Below, in pieces: positions 1 through 9,597 of a stretch of 64,000 nucleotides of DNA. The position numbers and the translations under genes are program-made. The first letter of the stretch is position 1, and each line of letters starts with the position of its first letter. A model generated the notes under the pieces. The model worked only from the letters and a program-made list of their open reading frames with translations. It was not told where the DNA came from and did no database searches. The DNA comes from Streptomyces sp. NBC_00490 (GTDB lineage: Bacteria > Actinomycetota > Actinomycetes > Streptomycetales > Streptomycetaceae), in the NCBI RefSeq assembly GCF_036013645.1, contig NZ_CP107869.1:8804001-8868000 (forward strand). Reading direction: 5' to 3'.

Positions 1-1982
1 TCCCGCAGTGACGGCAGCAGCGCCCACGGCACCCGGTGCAGCCGGCCCGGGGGGACGACGACGACCGGGCCGGACCCGAGCTGCGCCGCCGCCGGACCGA
101 GCAGCAGTTCCTCCAGCCGGCGCCCCGCCTCCAACACCAGCGGAAGCCGCGCCTCCGCCCCGGGGTGGGCCAGCCGCCGCAGCCCCGCCTGCACATGCTC
201 GGCCTCGGTCACCGCGTCCGCCAGCAGCCCCGCCTCGAACCGCCGCACCCGCCCCTGCCCGCACAGCAGCACCTGGACCCGCCCGTCCAGCACGGCGAGT
301 TCGACCAGACGTATCCCGTCCCCCAGCCGCTCCAGCAGTCTCGCCGGGTCGAACCGGCTGCCGTAGCCGGGCGCGTCCCCGCGGATGTGCAGGGTCCGGG
401 AGCGGATCTCCCGCTCCAGCCGGCGCTGTTCGCGATCCAGCGCCGGCACCGGACGGCCCTCCATGCGGGCCTCCTCCGCGCGGGCCGCGATCTCGCGGAA
501 CGCGGTCAGATCGCCGAGAAGCGTCGGATCGGCCGGCGGACGGGTGGGCGGCGTGGACAGCGCGGTGGCCCGCCAGCGCTCGCTCCACACCAGCAGCCGG
601 CGCGGACCGGAGCCGAGACTGGCCTGCTGGGCCAGCGCGGCGAGTTCGGCACCCTGGGCGGTGGCCCGGGCCCGCAGCTCCGCCGCGCCCAGCGTCATCC
701 GGTGATCGTCGAGCACGTCCAGGCCGCGTCGGCAGGCCTCCAGCACGCCCCGCCCCGACCCGGCCGCCCGGGCCCGCAGCGCCTGTGCCGCCCAGCCCGT
801 CATCCGGGCCAGCGGCGGACCGCTGTGCCTGCTGCGGGCGGCGACGGCCAGATGCCGTTCCGCATCGGCCGTCCAGCCCAGCCCGAGCGCGATCCGGCCC
901 GCGAGCAACGAGGCCTCCGGCGCGGCCGGCGCGCCGAACGAGGCCAGTTTCTCGGCCACTTCGGCCGCGTCGGCGACCAGCCGCCCCGAACCACGCCCCG
1001 CCATGACCCGCGCCTCGATCAGCACCAGCCGGGCATGCGTCTCCCACCAGGGGCGGCGCTGCGCGGCGAACAGCCGCACCGCGAGCGCGGCCCGCGCGAT
1101 CGCCGTATGGGGATCGCCCGCGAGACGGGCGGCACGCGCGGCGGCCAGCAGCAGCTCCGCCTTGCGGGTGGACTGCCCGCCGATCCGGTCGAGCACTCCG
1201 ATCGCCGCGTCCGCCTCGGCCAGCGCCTCCGGGACGAGTCCGGCGGCCATCAGGACCTCGCAGCGCCGGATGTAGAGCATGAACGACGGCGTGCCGAGCT
1301 TGGCGTACCGCTCCTCGGCCTCGTCCAGCAGCCGTAGCGCGACCGGGACGTCCCCCGACCGGAACGCGGCCAGCCCCCGGCTCTCCACCACGTCCGCCTT
1401 GTCGTGGTCCTGGCCGGTGGTGTCCCACAGCGCCTCGGCCGCGGTGAAGTCGGCGTCCGCCCGCTCCGCCGCGCCCAGCGCCAGATGCACGGTCGCGCGC
1501 AGGGTGAGCGCCCGCGCGGTCCAGATCACGTCGTCCGCCTGCCGCAGCACGGGGATCGCCCGGCGTACGTCCTCCAGCGCCTCCCGGTGCCGGCCGAGGA
1601 CCCACGAGGCGAAGGCGCGCCGGAACAGGACACGCGCGCGGGTGTGCCCGCTGCCGATCGCGACACCCCGCTCCAGCGCGTCCAGACCCTCCCGGGTGCG
1701 CCCCGCGTGCACCAGCGCCACCCCGAGCGCGGCCAGCACATCCGCCTCGCGGTCGGCCGACTCGGCGCGCGCCGCGAGGTCGCGGGCGCGCCGCAGATGC
1801 TCCAGCGCGATCCTCAGATCGCCCCAGTCCCGTTGCCAGATACCGATGACCTGGTGGGCGACGGAGGCGTGCAGCGGTAGGGGATCGGAGCCGAGTACCT
1901 CTTCCGCCCTCGCCAGCGCCTGGTTGGGGGCGGCGAACACCATGGGCAGCAGTTCGAGAACCGAGTCGCTTCTCGCCGTCAC
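1..1982 (-). CDS. TPR-CHAT protein (caspase-like protease), 3' part cut by window edge
   Basis: The reverse strand is open from a GTG at 1982 to the left edge, giving about 660 residues. Most of it is alanine- and leucine-rich paired helices typical of tetratricopeptide repeats, for example segments around ALEHLRRARDLAARAES and GEAVTAEEALWD-like helices. The last visible residues, VVVVPPGRLHRVPWALLPSL, match the start of a CHAT domain, whose His and Cys catalytic dyad would lie beyond the edge. CHAT domains are caspase/separase-like proteases. The gene is divergent from an S8 protease, sigma factor and acidic protein gene set, which suggests a proteolytic signalling or conflict function. The GTG start has no strong ribosome binding site, so a start 10-15 codons downstream is possible. 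The protease active site itself is not seen. Confidence 0.85.
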   Translation of the reverse strand, partial: MTARSDSVLELLPMVFAAPNQALARAEEVLGSDPLPLHASVAHQVIGIWQRDWGDLRIALEHLRRARDLAARAESADREADVLAALGVALVHAGRTREGLDALERGVAIGSGHTRARVLFRRAFASWVLGRHREALEDVRRAIPVLRQADDVIWTARALTLRATVHLALGAAERADADFTAAEALWDTTGQDHDKADVVESRGLAAFRSGDVPVALRLLDEAEERYAKLGTPSFMLYIRRCEVLMAAGLVPEALAEADAAIGVLDRIGGQSTRKAELLLAAARAARLAGDPHTAIARAALAVRLFAAQRRPWWETHARLVLIEARVMAGRGSGRLVADAAEVAEKLASFGAPAAPEASLLAGRIALGLGWTADAERHLAVAARSRHSGPPLARMTGWAAQALRARAAGSGRGVLEACRRGLDVLDDHRMTLGAAELRARATAQGAELAALAQQASLGSGPRRLLVWSERWRATALSTPPTRPPADPTLLGDLTAFREIAARAEEARMEGRPVPALDREQRRLEREIRSRTLHIRGDAPGYGSRFDPARLLERLGDGIRLVELAVLDGRVQVLLCGQGRVRRFEAGLLADAVTEAEHVQAGLRRLAHPGAEARLPLVLEAGRRLEELLLGPAAAQLGSGPVVVVPPGRLHRVPWALLPSLR

Positions 1983-2009
1983 TCAACGGATGGTAGTGCT
2001 CCGGGTAGG

Positions 2010-2029
2010 GCGCCACACAGGTTTGGCGC
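2010..2029. promoter_or_regulatory. Inverted repeat in the divergent CHAT/S8 control region
   Basis: GCGCCA at 2010-2015 and TGGCGC at 2024-2029 form a 6-bp inverted repeat with an 8-bp spacer. It lies in the only shared intergenic region between the TPR-CHAT gene and the S8 protease gene, so it could be an operator acting in both directions. No promoter boxes of good quality were recognised beside it. The role is inferred from position only. Confidence 0.3.
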
Positions 2030-2090
2030 TGTATCAATCAACGGCCCCGCGACTCTGACTGACGACCACCGCCCAGTGGGAGGACACGCC

Positions 2091-3509
2091 ATGGCACCAC
2101 AGCGATTCACCGAACAGTTCGACCAGATCCAGCGTTCCATGCCCGACGTCGCCCTGGCACTGGGGCCCGACGATTCGGCCGAGTTCATCTACGAGAAGGG
2201 TGTGGTCCTCGCCCGGGACGGTGAGGAGGCGGCACTCGTCGAGGACACCGTGCGCAGCCACTTCACCGCCGCGACCGGTCTGAGCGGCGACCAGGTGCGC
2301 CGGGCCGGACCGCAGACCAACCGCTCCGGCATCACCCGTATCCAGGTCGGCGACCCCGGCCACGGCGACCGGCGCGCCGACCGGGCCGTCGCGGGCGCCC
2401 TGCGCGCCATGCGTGAGCCGGAGGGACGCGCCGGACGCCGTCTCGTCAGCCGCAACCACGTCGTGTCGATCGCGGTGAACTCCTGTCCCGGCGACGAGCC
2501 CGTGCCCGCACCGCTCAACCAGGGCACCAACCCGGCCCCCGCCGAGGCGGGTCACGACCCGGACACCGCCGTCGGCGTCCTCGTCATCGACAACGGCCTC
2601 ACCCACGACCACCAGCTGGTCCCGCTCCTGGCCCACGTCCAGGGCGACCTGCACGGCAACGAGAGGGACCCGCAGGGCAACCTGCTCCAGTACGTCGGCC
2701 ATGGCACCTTCATCGCCGGGATACTCGCGGCCATCGCGCCCAACACGGACATCACCGTGCGCAACACCCTCAACGACGCCGGCGCCATCCTCGAATCCGA
2801 CTTCGGCGAGGCCCTGTTCGCCGCCGTCGACGAGGGCGGCTGGCCCGACATCATCAGCCTGTCCGCGGGCACCTCCAACGGCCGCACCGACGGCCTGCTC
2901 GGCGTGGACGCCTTCATGCGGGAACTCCGGCAGCAGCGCACCCTGTTGGTCGCCGCGGCCGGCAACAACGCCAGCGCCACACCCTTCTGGCCCGCCGCCT
3001 ACGCCTCGCTGCCCGACTACGCGGGCTCGGTCCTGTCGATCGGCGCGCTGCGCACCGACGGCGACCACGGCGCCTGCTTCAGCAACCACGGCTCCTGGGT
3101 CGACGCCTACGCCCCCGGCGAGCGCCTCACCAGCACCCTCACCGGCTTCGACGCGCCGATCCCGTACGTGTACCAGCACTCTACGTACGAGGCCTGCCGC
3201 TTCCACTTCAGCTACCTGTGCACCTGCCAACACCCGCGCCACGCGGGCGTGCTGAGCGACGACGGCACCCCCGCCAAGCCGGACCAGGTGATGTTCGACG
3301 GCTTCGCGCACTGGAGCGGCACCTCCTTCGCCACCCCTGCCGCCGCCGGCATGGTGGCCGCCTACATGACCGCCAACAAGGAGGGCGACCCGCGGGCCGC
3401 CCGGCAGCAACTGATCGCCGCCAACACCGAGTTCGCGGAGGTGCGAGGGGCGCACGTCACCGCCCTCATTCCGCCGACCTGGCGCCCGAGCACGGCTGTC
3501 CGACTGTGA
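2091..3509 (+). CDS. S8 family (subtilisin-like) serine protease, cytoplasmic
   Basis: 472 residues. The ATG at 2091 is preceded by GGGAGG with a 7-base gap; an in-frame GTG at 2076 lies upstream of that site and is less likely. The catalytic triad is complete: Asp167 in VIDNG, His204 in GHGTFIAG, Ser412 in SGTSFATP, with the oxyanion Asn292 in AAGNNAS. There is no signal peptide and no recognisable inhibitor propeptide; the first 160 residues are an unassigned domain. A Cys/His-rich stretch (CRFHFSYLCTCQHPRH) sits just before the Ser motif. It is the first gene of a row with a sigma factor and an acidic protein, and is divergent from a TPR-CHAT gene. Likely role: regulated intracellular proteolysis, possibly of the acidic protein or another sigma-binding partner (inference). 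Confidence 0.93.
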   Translation: MAPQRFTEQFDQIQRSMPDVALALGPDDSAEFIYEKGVVLARDGEEAALVEDTVRSHFTAATGLSGDQVRRAGPQTNRSGITRIQVGDPGHGDRRADRAVAGALRAMREPEGRAGRRLVSRNHVVSIAVNSCPGDEPVPAPLNQGTNPAPAEAGHDPDTAVGVLVIDNGLTHDHQLVPLLAHVQGDLHGNERDPQGNLLQYVGHGTFIAGILAAIAPNTDITVRNTLNDAGAILESDFGEALFAAVDEGGWPDIISLSAGTSNGRTDGLLGVDAFMRELRQQRTLLVAAAGNNASATPFWPAAYASLPDYAGSVLSIGALRTDGDHGACFSNHGSWVDAYAPGERLTSTLTGFDAPIPYVYQHSTYEACRFHFSYLCTCQHPRHAGVLSDDGTPAKPDQVMFDGFAHWSGTSFATPAAAGMVAAYMTANKEGDPRAARQQLIAANTEFAEVRGAHVTALIPPTWRPSTAVRL

Positions 3510-3568
3510 GGGCCGAACTCACCCCCGTCACGGCGTACGATGACATGCCGTACACGAGGGGTGGGGCC

Positions 3569-4144
3569 GTGGACCGAGCAGATGTCGGCGCGCTGGTCCA
3601 GTCCGCCGTCGACGGTGACGCTGCGGCCTGGAAGGCGCTCGTGGAAGGGCTGAGCCCACTGGTGTGGTCCGTCGTGCGCGCGCACCGGCTGTCCGACGCC
3701 GACGCGCACGAGGTGTACCAGACGGTGTGGTTCCGCTTCGCCCAGCATCTCGGCCGGATCCGTGAACCGCAGAAGGCCGGCTCCTGGCTGGCGAGCACCG
3801 CGCGGCACGAATGCCTGAAGGTGCTCAAGAGCTTAAGGCGGCTGACGCCCACGGACGATCCGCACCTGCTCGACCGGGTCAGCGAGGACCGCACCCCCGA
3901 GCAGTCGCTGCTCGACTCCGAGGAGGCGGCCGCGCAGAGCGAGCGGATCCGTCATCTGTGGCAGGAGTTCGAGGAACTCGGCGACCGCTGCCGGCAGTTG
4001 CTGCGCATCCTGATGGCCTCACCGCCGCCCAGCTACCAGGAGGTCTCCTCGGCCCTGGGTATCGCCGTGGGCAGCATCGGACCCCTGCGCCAGCGCTGTC
4101 TGCGCCGGCTGCGGGCACGCATGGAAGCAAGGGGGGCGGTGTGA
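3569..4144 (+). CDS. RNA polymerase sigma factor, sigma-70/ECF-like
   Basis: 191 residues from the GTG at 3569, which follows GAGGGG at 3555-3560; an ATG at 3545 would add eight residues but lacks a ribosome binding site. Residues 10-80 form sigma region 2 (AWKALVEGLSPLVWSVV, DAHEVYQTVWFRFAQ, SWLASTARHECLK). The C-terminal part (SYQEVSSALGIAVGSIGPLR) is the region 4 helix-turn-helix. There is no C-terminal extension. A TACGAT hexamer at 3536-3541 could be the -10 of a promoter internal to the cluster. The gene overlaps the next one by GTGA, so the sigma factor and acidic protein are translationally coupled. No zinc-finger anti-sigma gene is adjacent, which makes the acidic protein the obvious candidate partner. 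Target promoters are unknown. Confidence 0.9.
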   Translation: MDRADVGALVQSAVDGDAAAWKALVEGLSPLVWSVVRAHRLSDADAHEVYQTVWFRFAQHLGRIREPQKAGSWLASTARHECLKVLKSLRRLTPTDDPHLLDRVSEDRTPEQSLLDSEEAAAQSERIRHLWQEFEELGDRCRQLLRILMASPPPSYQEVSSALGIAVGSIGPLRQRCLRRLRARMEARGAV

Positions 4145-4623
4145 ACACCGTGAACGACGAATTCGACGAAGAGGCCCACGACGGCGAGGAGTTCGACGTC
4201 GACCTGCTGGAGGAGGAACTCCGTCAGGCAGCCTCGATCCTCGATCCGGTACCGGCCCACCTGCGCGAGATGGCCGTCGCGGCCTACGCGCTGCACGACC
4301 TGGACGCCCGCATCGCCGAGCTGACCTTCGACTCGGTGGTCGACGCCATCCCCGTGCGGGGAGCCGTCGACGCACCGCGGATGCTGACCTTCCGCGCGGG
4401 CGAGGTCACCGTCGACGTCGAGGTGACCGGACAGGAACTGCTGGGGCAGGTGCTGCCGCCCCAGCAGGCACTGATCGAGGTGCTCACCGGCCCTCAGGCG
4501 GTCGCGCCCCTGGTCACCGACGACATGGGCCGCTTCACCGGCGACGCGCCGCCCGTCGGCCCCTTCGCGCTGCGGCTGCGGGCGGGCGGGGACGTCGTGG
4601 TCACGGAGTGGCTGCGGGTCTGA
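4141..4623 (+). CDS. Acidic protein of unknown function coupled to the sigma factor
   Basis: 160 residues; the GTG at 4141 overlaps the sigma factor stop. The first 35 residues are strongly acidic (EFDEEAHDGEEFDVDLLEEEL). A helical segment follows (residues 38-66, containing LREMAVAAYALHDLDARIAEL). The C-terminal half, with alternating hydrophobic residues (LTFRAGEVTVDVEVTGQEL and FALRLRAGGDVVVTEWLRV), looks like a small beta sandwich. No zinc ligands, signal peptide or membrane segment is present, so it is not a standard ZAS-type anti-sigma factor. By position it could be an anti-sigma factor, a sigma cofactor or the substrate cleaved by the neighbouring CHAT or S8 protease. I do not recognise the family with certainty. 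Confidence 0.85.
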   Translation: MNTVNDEFDEEAHDGEEFDVDLLEEELRQAASILDPVPAHLREMAVAAYALHDLDARIAELTFDSVVDAIPVRGAVDAPRMLTFRAGEVTVDVEVTGQELLGQVLPPQQALIEVLTGPQAVAPLVTDDMGRFTGDAPPVGPFALRLRAGGDVVVTEWLRV

Positions 4624-4642
4624 GCCCGCCGCGAGGGCCGGC

Positions 4643-5866
4643 CTACCAGGTCACGGGGAGCGTCCGGGGTCCGCGGATCATCGTCCTGCGGCGCCAGGGG
4701 ACCTGGTCGGCCGGGACCGCGAGACGCAGACCGGGCAGCCTGTCGAGCAGGGTGTCGACCAGCAGCTCGATCTGCAGCCGGGCGAGGACGGCGCCGGTGC
4801 AGTAGTGGACGCCGTTGCCGAAGGACAGGTGCGGGTTGGGGTCGCGGTCGGCGTCGATCCGGTCGGGGGACGGGAAGACGTCGGGGTCGCGGTTGGCGGC
4901 CAGGTAGGAGACGTAGACCGCCTCGCCCGCCCCGATCCGCACCCCGTGCAGGTCGACGTCCTCCAGGGCGATCCGGGCCAGGCCGACCGAGGAGCGGTGC
5001 GGGATGTAGCGGAGCAGTTCGTCGAGGACGGGGCCGCGCTCCGCGGGCCGTTCCCGCATCCTCGCCATCAACTCGGGGCGCGTGAGCAGCAGATACAGCA
5101 TCTGGCCGCAGTTGTGGGTGACGGCCTCACCGCCGATCTGCAACGGCGCGGCCAGCCCGACCGCCTCCGCCTCGCTGATCTCGCCTCGCCGCACGGCCGA
5201 GCCGATCAGCGAGTACACGTCGTCGCCCTCGCTGTGGGCGCGTGCCCGGACGGTGTCCGCGATCCAGCCGAACATGCCCTTCTTGGCCTCCGCGGACGCC
5301 TCGGCCCCGCCCTTGGTGGAGACGATCTGCGCCGCCCAGGCGTGCATCCGCTCCCGGTCGGCGGCGGGCACCCCCATGACCTCGCAGATCACGGCGACCG
5401 GGAAGGGCTCCAGCACCCGCTCGACGAGATCGGCGGGCGGCCCCTCCCGCAGGACACCCTCCACCAGCGGGTCCAGGATCTCCTGCGCGCGAGGCCGCAG
5501 CCGCTTCATCGCGCTCACCGTGAAGGCGCCGGCCACCGTCTTGCGCAGCCGGTTGTGATCGGGCTGGTCGGCCCACGCCGGGGAGCCCGGCTGGGGACTG
5601 AAGTGCGGGGCGATCCGGGTGACCTGACGGGTCATTCCCGCGGTCCGGCTGAAGCGCGGATCGTTGGTGATGGCCCTGACGTCCTGGTAGCGGGTGGCCA
5701 GCCACGCCCAGCCCTCGCCGAACGGCAGCCGGATGCGGGTCAGCGGCCCTTCCCGCATGAGGTCGGCAAGGATCGGATCGAACTCGGTGCCGTCGAGGTC
5801 GAGGGTGGGCCAGTCCCGTACGTCGGGCAGGTCCTGGCCGGTCAGCGTGCTGGTCTCCTCGGTCAT
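4643..5866 (-). CDS. Cytochrome P450
   Basis: 407 residues, the usual length of a soluble bacterial P450. The haem-binding loop FGNGVHYCTG carries the thiolate Cys356. The K-helix ExxR is in ELLRYIPHR, and the N-terminal part has the RFSRTAGM and DHNRLRK segments seen in actinobacterial CYP105/CYP107-like enzymes. The I-helix segment reads GGEAVTHN instead of the usual AGxET, so the conserved acid/threonine proton-relay pair is changed. No ferredoxin or ferredoxin reductase gene is adjacent, so electrons must come from elsewhere. It ends 20 bases from the end of the acidic protein gene on the other strand. The substrate cannot be told. Confidence 0.96.
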   Translation of the reverse strand: MTEETSTLTGQDLPDVRDWPTLDLDGTEFDPILADLMREGPLTRIRLPFGEGWAWLATRYQDVRAITNDPRFSRTAGMTRQVTRIAPHFSPQPGSPAWADQPDHNRLRKTVAGAFTVSAMKRLRPRAQEILDPLVEGVLREGPPADLVERVLEPFPVAVICEVMGVPAADRERMHAWAAQIVSTKGGAEASAEAKKGMFGWIADTVRARAHSEGDDVYSLIGSAVRRGEISEAEAVGLAAPLQIGGEAVTHNCGQMLYLLLTRPELMARMRERPAERGPVLDELLRYIPHRSSVGLARIALEDVDLHGVRIGAGEAVYVSYLAANRDPDVFPSPDRIDADRDPNPHLSFGNGVHYCTGAVLARLQIELLVDTLLDRLPGLRLAVPADQVPWRRRTMIRGPRTLPVTW

Positions 5867-5923
5867 GCCCCCAGCCTCACGGGCCCTGTGGTGCCTGTCG
5901 CGCGGGAGTGCTCCAGCCGGAGG

Positions 5924-6721
5924 TCAGCGGGTGACGGCGTCGACGAGCGTGGCGAGGGCCGACGCCAGAACCCGCAGCCCGGGGCCGGCGGGTCCGCCGG
6001 GTTCGCTCATGTAGGTGTCCCGCCGGATCTCCACCATCAGCGCGGACACTCGGGGGTCACGGCCGTAGAACTCCAAGGGCACGTACGTCCCGCTGAACGG
6101 ACTGTCCAGCCCGATCCCCCCACACCCCGCGAACGCCTCCTGAGCGGCTTCGACCAGTTCGGGAGGGGTGTGGAAGGCGTCGGTCCCCAGACACACCGGC
6201 GGTCTCGGGCCGTCGCCGTGCAGCTCGTAGGGGAGCGGTGCGGTGGGGTAGGAGTGCACGTCGACGATCACGGCCCGCCCCGTGGCGGCGAGCCGCCGGG
6301 CCACGGCATCGGTCATGGCCCGCGCGTACGGCCGGAAGTACCGCGCGATCAACGGCTCGGGATCGAAGCCCTCGGGCCGCAGGGGCGCGCGCTGCGTCGT
6401 CCGGGTGTACACGGCGCCCATCCCGACGGCGAGCATCTCCTCCCGCTCGTCCGGGAAGCGCTCGGGATCGACGACCAGCCGGGAGAGCCGGTTCACGAAC
6501 CGCCACGGGGCGACGCGCGACGCCCCGGCCGCCTGTGCGGCGAGCTCCGCGGTGTGGGCGTCGACGATGTGGTCCAGCTCCCGCTCCAGTGCGGCGCCCT
6601 TCGGCACGATCTCCGCCCGCACCTCGGCCGGTGTCTCCCGCGCCGAATGCGGCACATGCAGGATCACGGGCGACTCCCCGGCTCCGGGCACCAGCTCGAA
6701 GGACGGTTCGGCAGAGGTCAT
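5924..6721 (-). CDS. N-formylglutamate amidohydrolase family protein
   Basis: 265 residues. The N-terminal motif VILHVPHSARETP, the acidic segment ELDHIVDAHT and the central VIVDVHSYP match the N-formylglutamate amidohydrolase/HutG-type zinc hydrolase family, which removes formate from N-formylglutamate at the end of one histidine degradation route. No hut genes are nearby, so the substrate may be another N-acylated amino acid or peptide. The start ATG follows a GGAG about 8 bases upstream. The gene lies 57 bases upstream of the P450 gene on the same strand and may be co-transcribed with it; it is divergent from the DUF5713 gene. Confidence 0.88.
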   Translation of the reverse strand: MTSAEPSFELVPGAGESPVILHVPHSARETPAEVRAEIVPKGAALERELDHIVDAHTAELAAQAAGASRVAPWRFVNRLSRLVVDPERFPDEREEMLAVGMGAVYTRTTQRAPLRPEGFDPEPLIARYFRPYARAMTDAVARRLAATGRAVIVDVHSYPTAPLPYELHGDGPRPPVCLGTDAFHTPPELVEAAQEAFAGCGGIGLDSPFSGTYVPLEFYGRDPRVSALMVEIRRDTYMSEPGGPAGPGLRVLASALATLVDAVTR

Positions 6722-6768
6722 GCGGCGGCTCCGGAGGCATTGTCAGTGGCGTGGTGCACGATCACAGC

Positions 6769-7110
6769 ATGAACATCGGCAATCCGCAGGTGGCCGCGCA
6801 CCCGTTCCTCGAGGCGCTGTACGCGGACGACTACTACCCCGACCACGTGCTGGACCGGGGCAGGCAGATCCTGCTGCGCCTGTGCGAGCGGATCGAGACG
6901 GAACGCCCCGCCGATCTCACCGCGCTGTACGCGCTGACGCACGCGGCCACCGAGGAGTTCAACGACCTCGAGGCGGTCTTCGACGAGGCGGGCAGCGAGA
7001 TCGAGACCGTCGCGCGGGAGGAGATTGGCGAGCAGTTCTGGTTCATCGCCCACGCCTACGGCTTCACGGACGCGGACGCGGAGGAGCTGATCTCCGGGCG
7101 GAACTGGTGA
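6769..7110 (+). CDS. DUF5713 family protein
   Basis: 113 residues from the ATG at 6769; GTG codons at 6751 and 6754 are alternatives and the ribosome binding site is weak. The sequence (FLEALYADDYYPDHVLDRG near the start, and EFNDLEAVFDEAGSEIET in the middle) matches the small all-alpha DUF5713 family, which has no known function. No signal peptide. It stands alone, divergent from the amidohydrolase gene and followed by a strong hairpin that also serves the convergent isocitrate dehydrogenase gene. Confidence 0.85.
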   Translation: MNIGNPQVAAHPFLEALYADDYYPDHVLDRGRQILLRLCERIETERPADLTALYALTHAATEEFNDLEAVFDEAGSEIETVAREEIGEQFWFIAHAYGFTDADAEELISGRNW

Positions 7111-7118
7111 GACGCACC

Positions 7119-7150
7119 CCGCCCCGGCCGGGAGAACCCGACCGGGGCGG
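7119..7150. terminator. Bidirectional hairpin terminator
   Basis: A 14-bp GC-rich stem with one mismatch and an AGAA loop (arms 7119-7132 and 7137-7150) lies 9 bases after the DUF5713 stop codon and 20 bases beyond the end of the convergent isocitrate dehydrogenase gene. Its near-perfect symmetry fits use from both sides. There is no U tract, as is common in this genus. Confidence 0.8.
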
Positions 7151-7170
7151 AGCCGTACGGAGTGTGAGCG

Positions 7171-9540
<2,370 letters not shown>

Positions 9541-9597
9541 TCACACGTCTTCCGACGGCCGGACCCGACCAGCCGGCCGCCCGAACGAAAGCGGACC

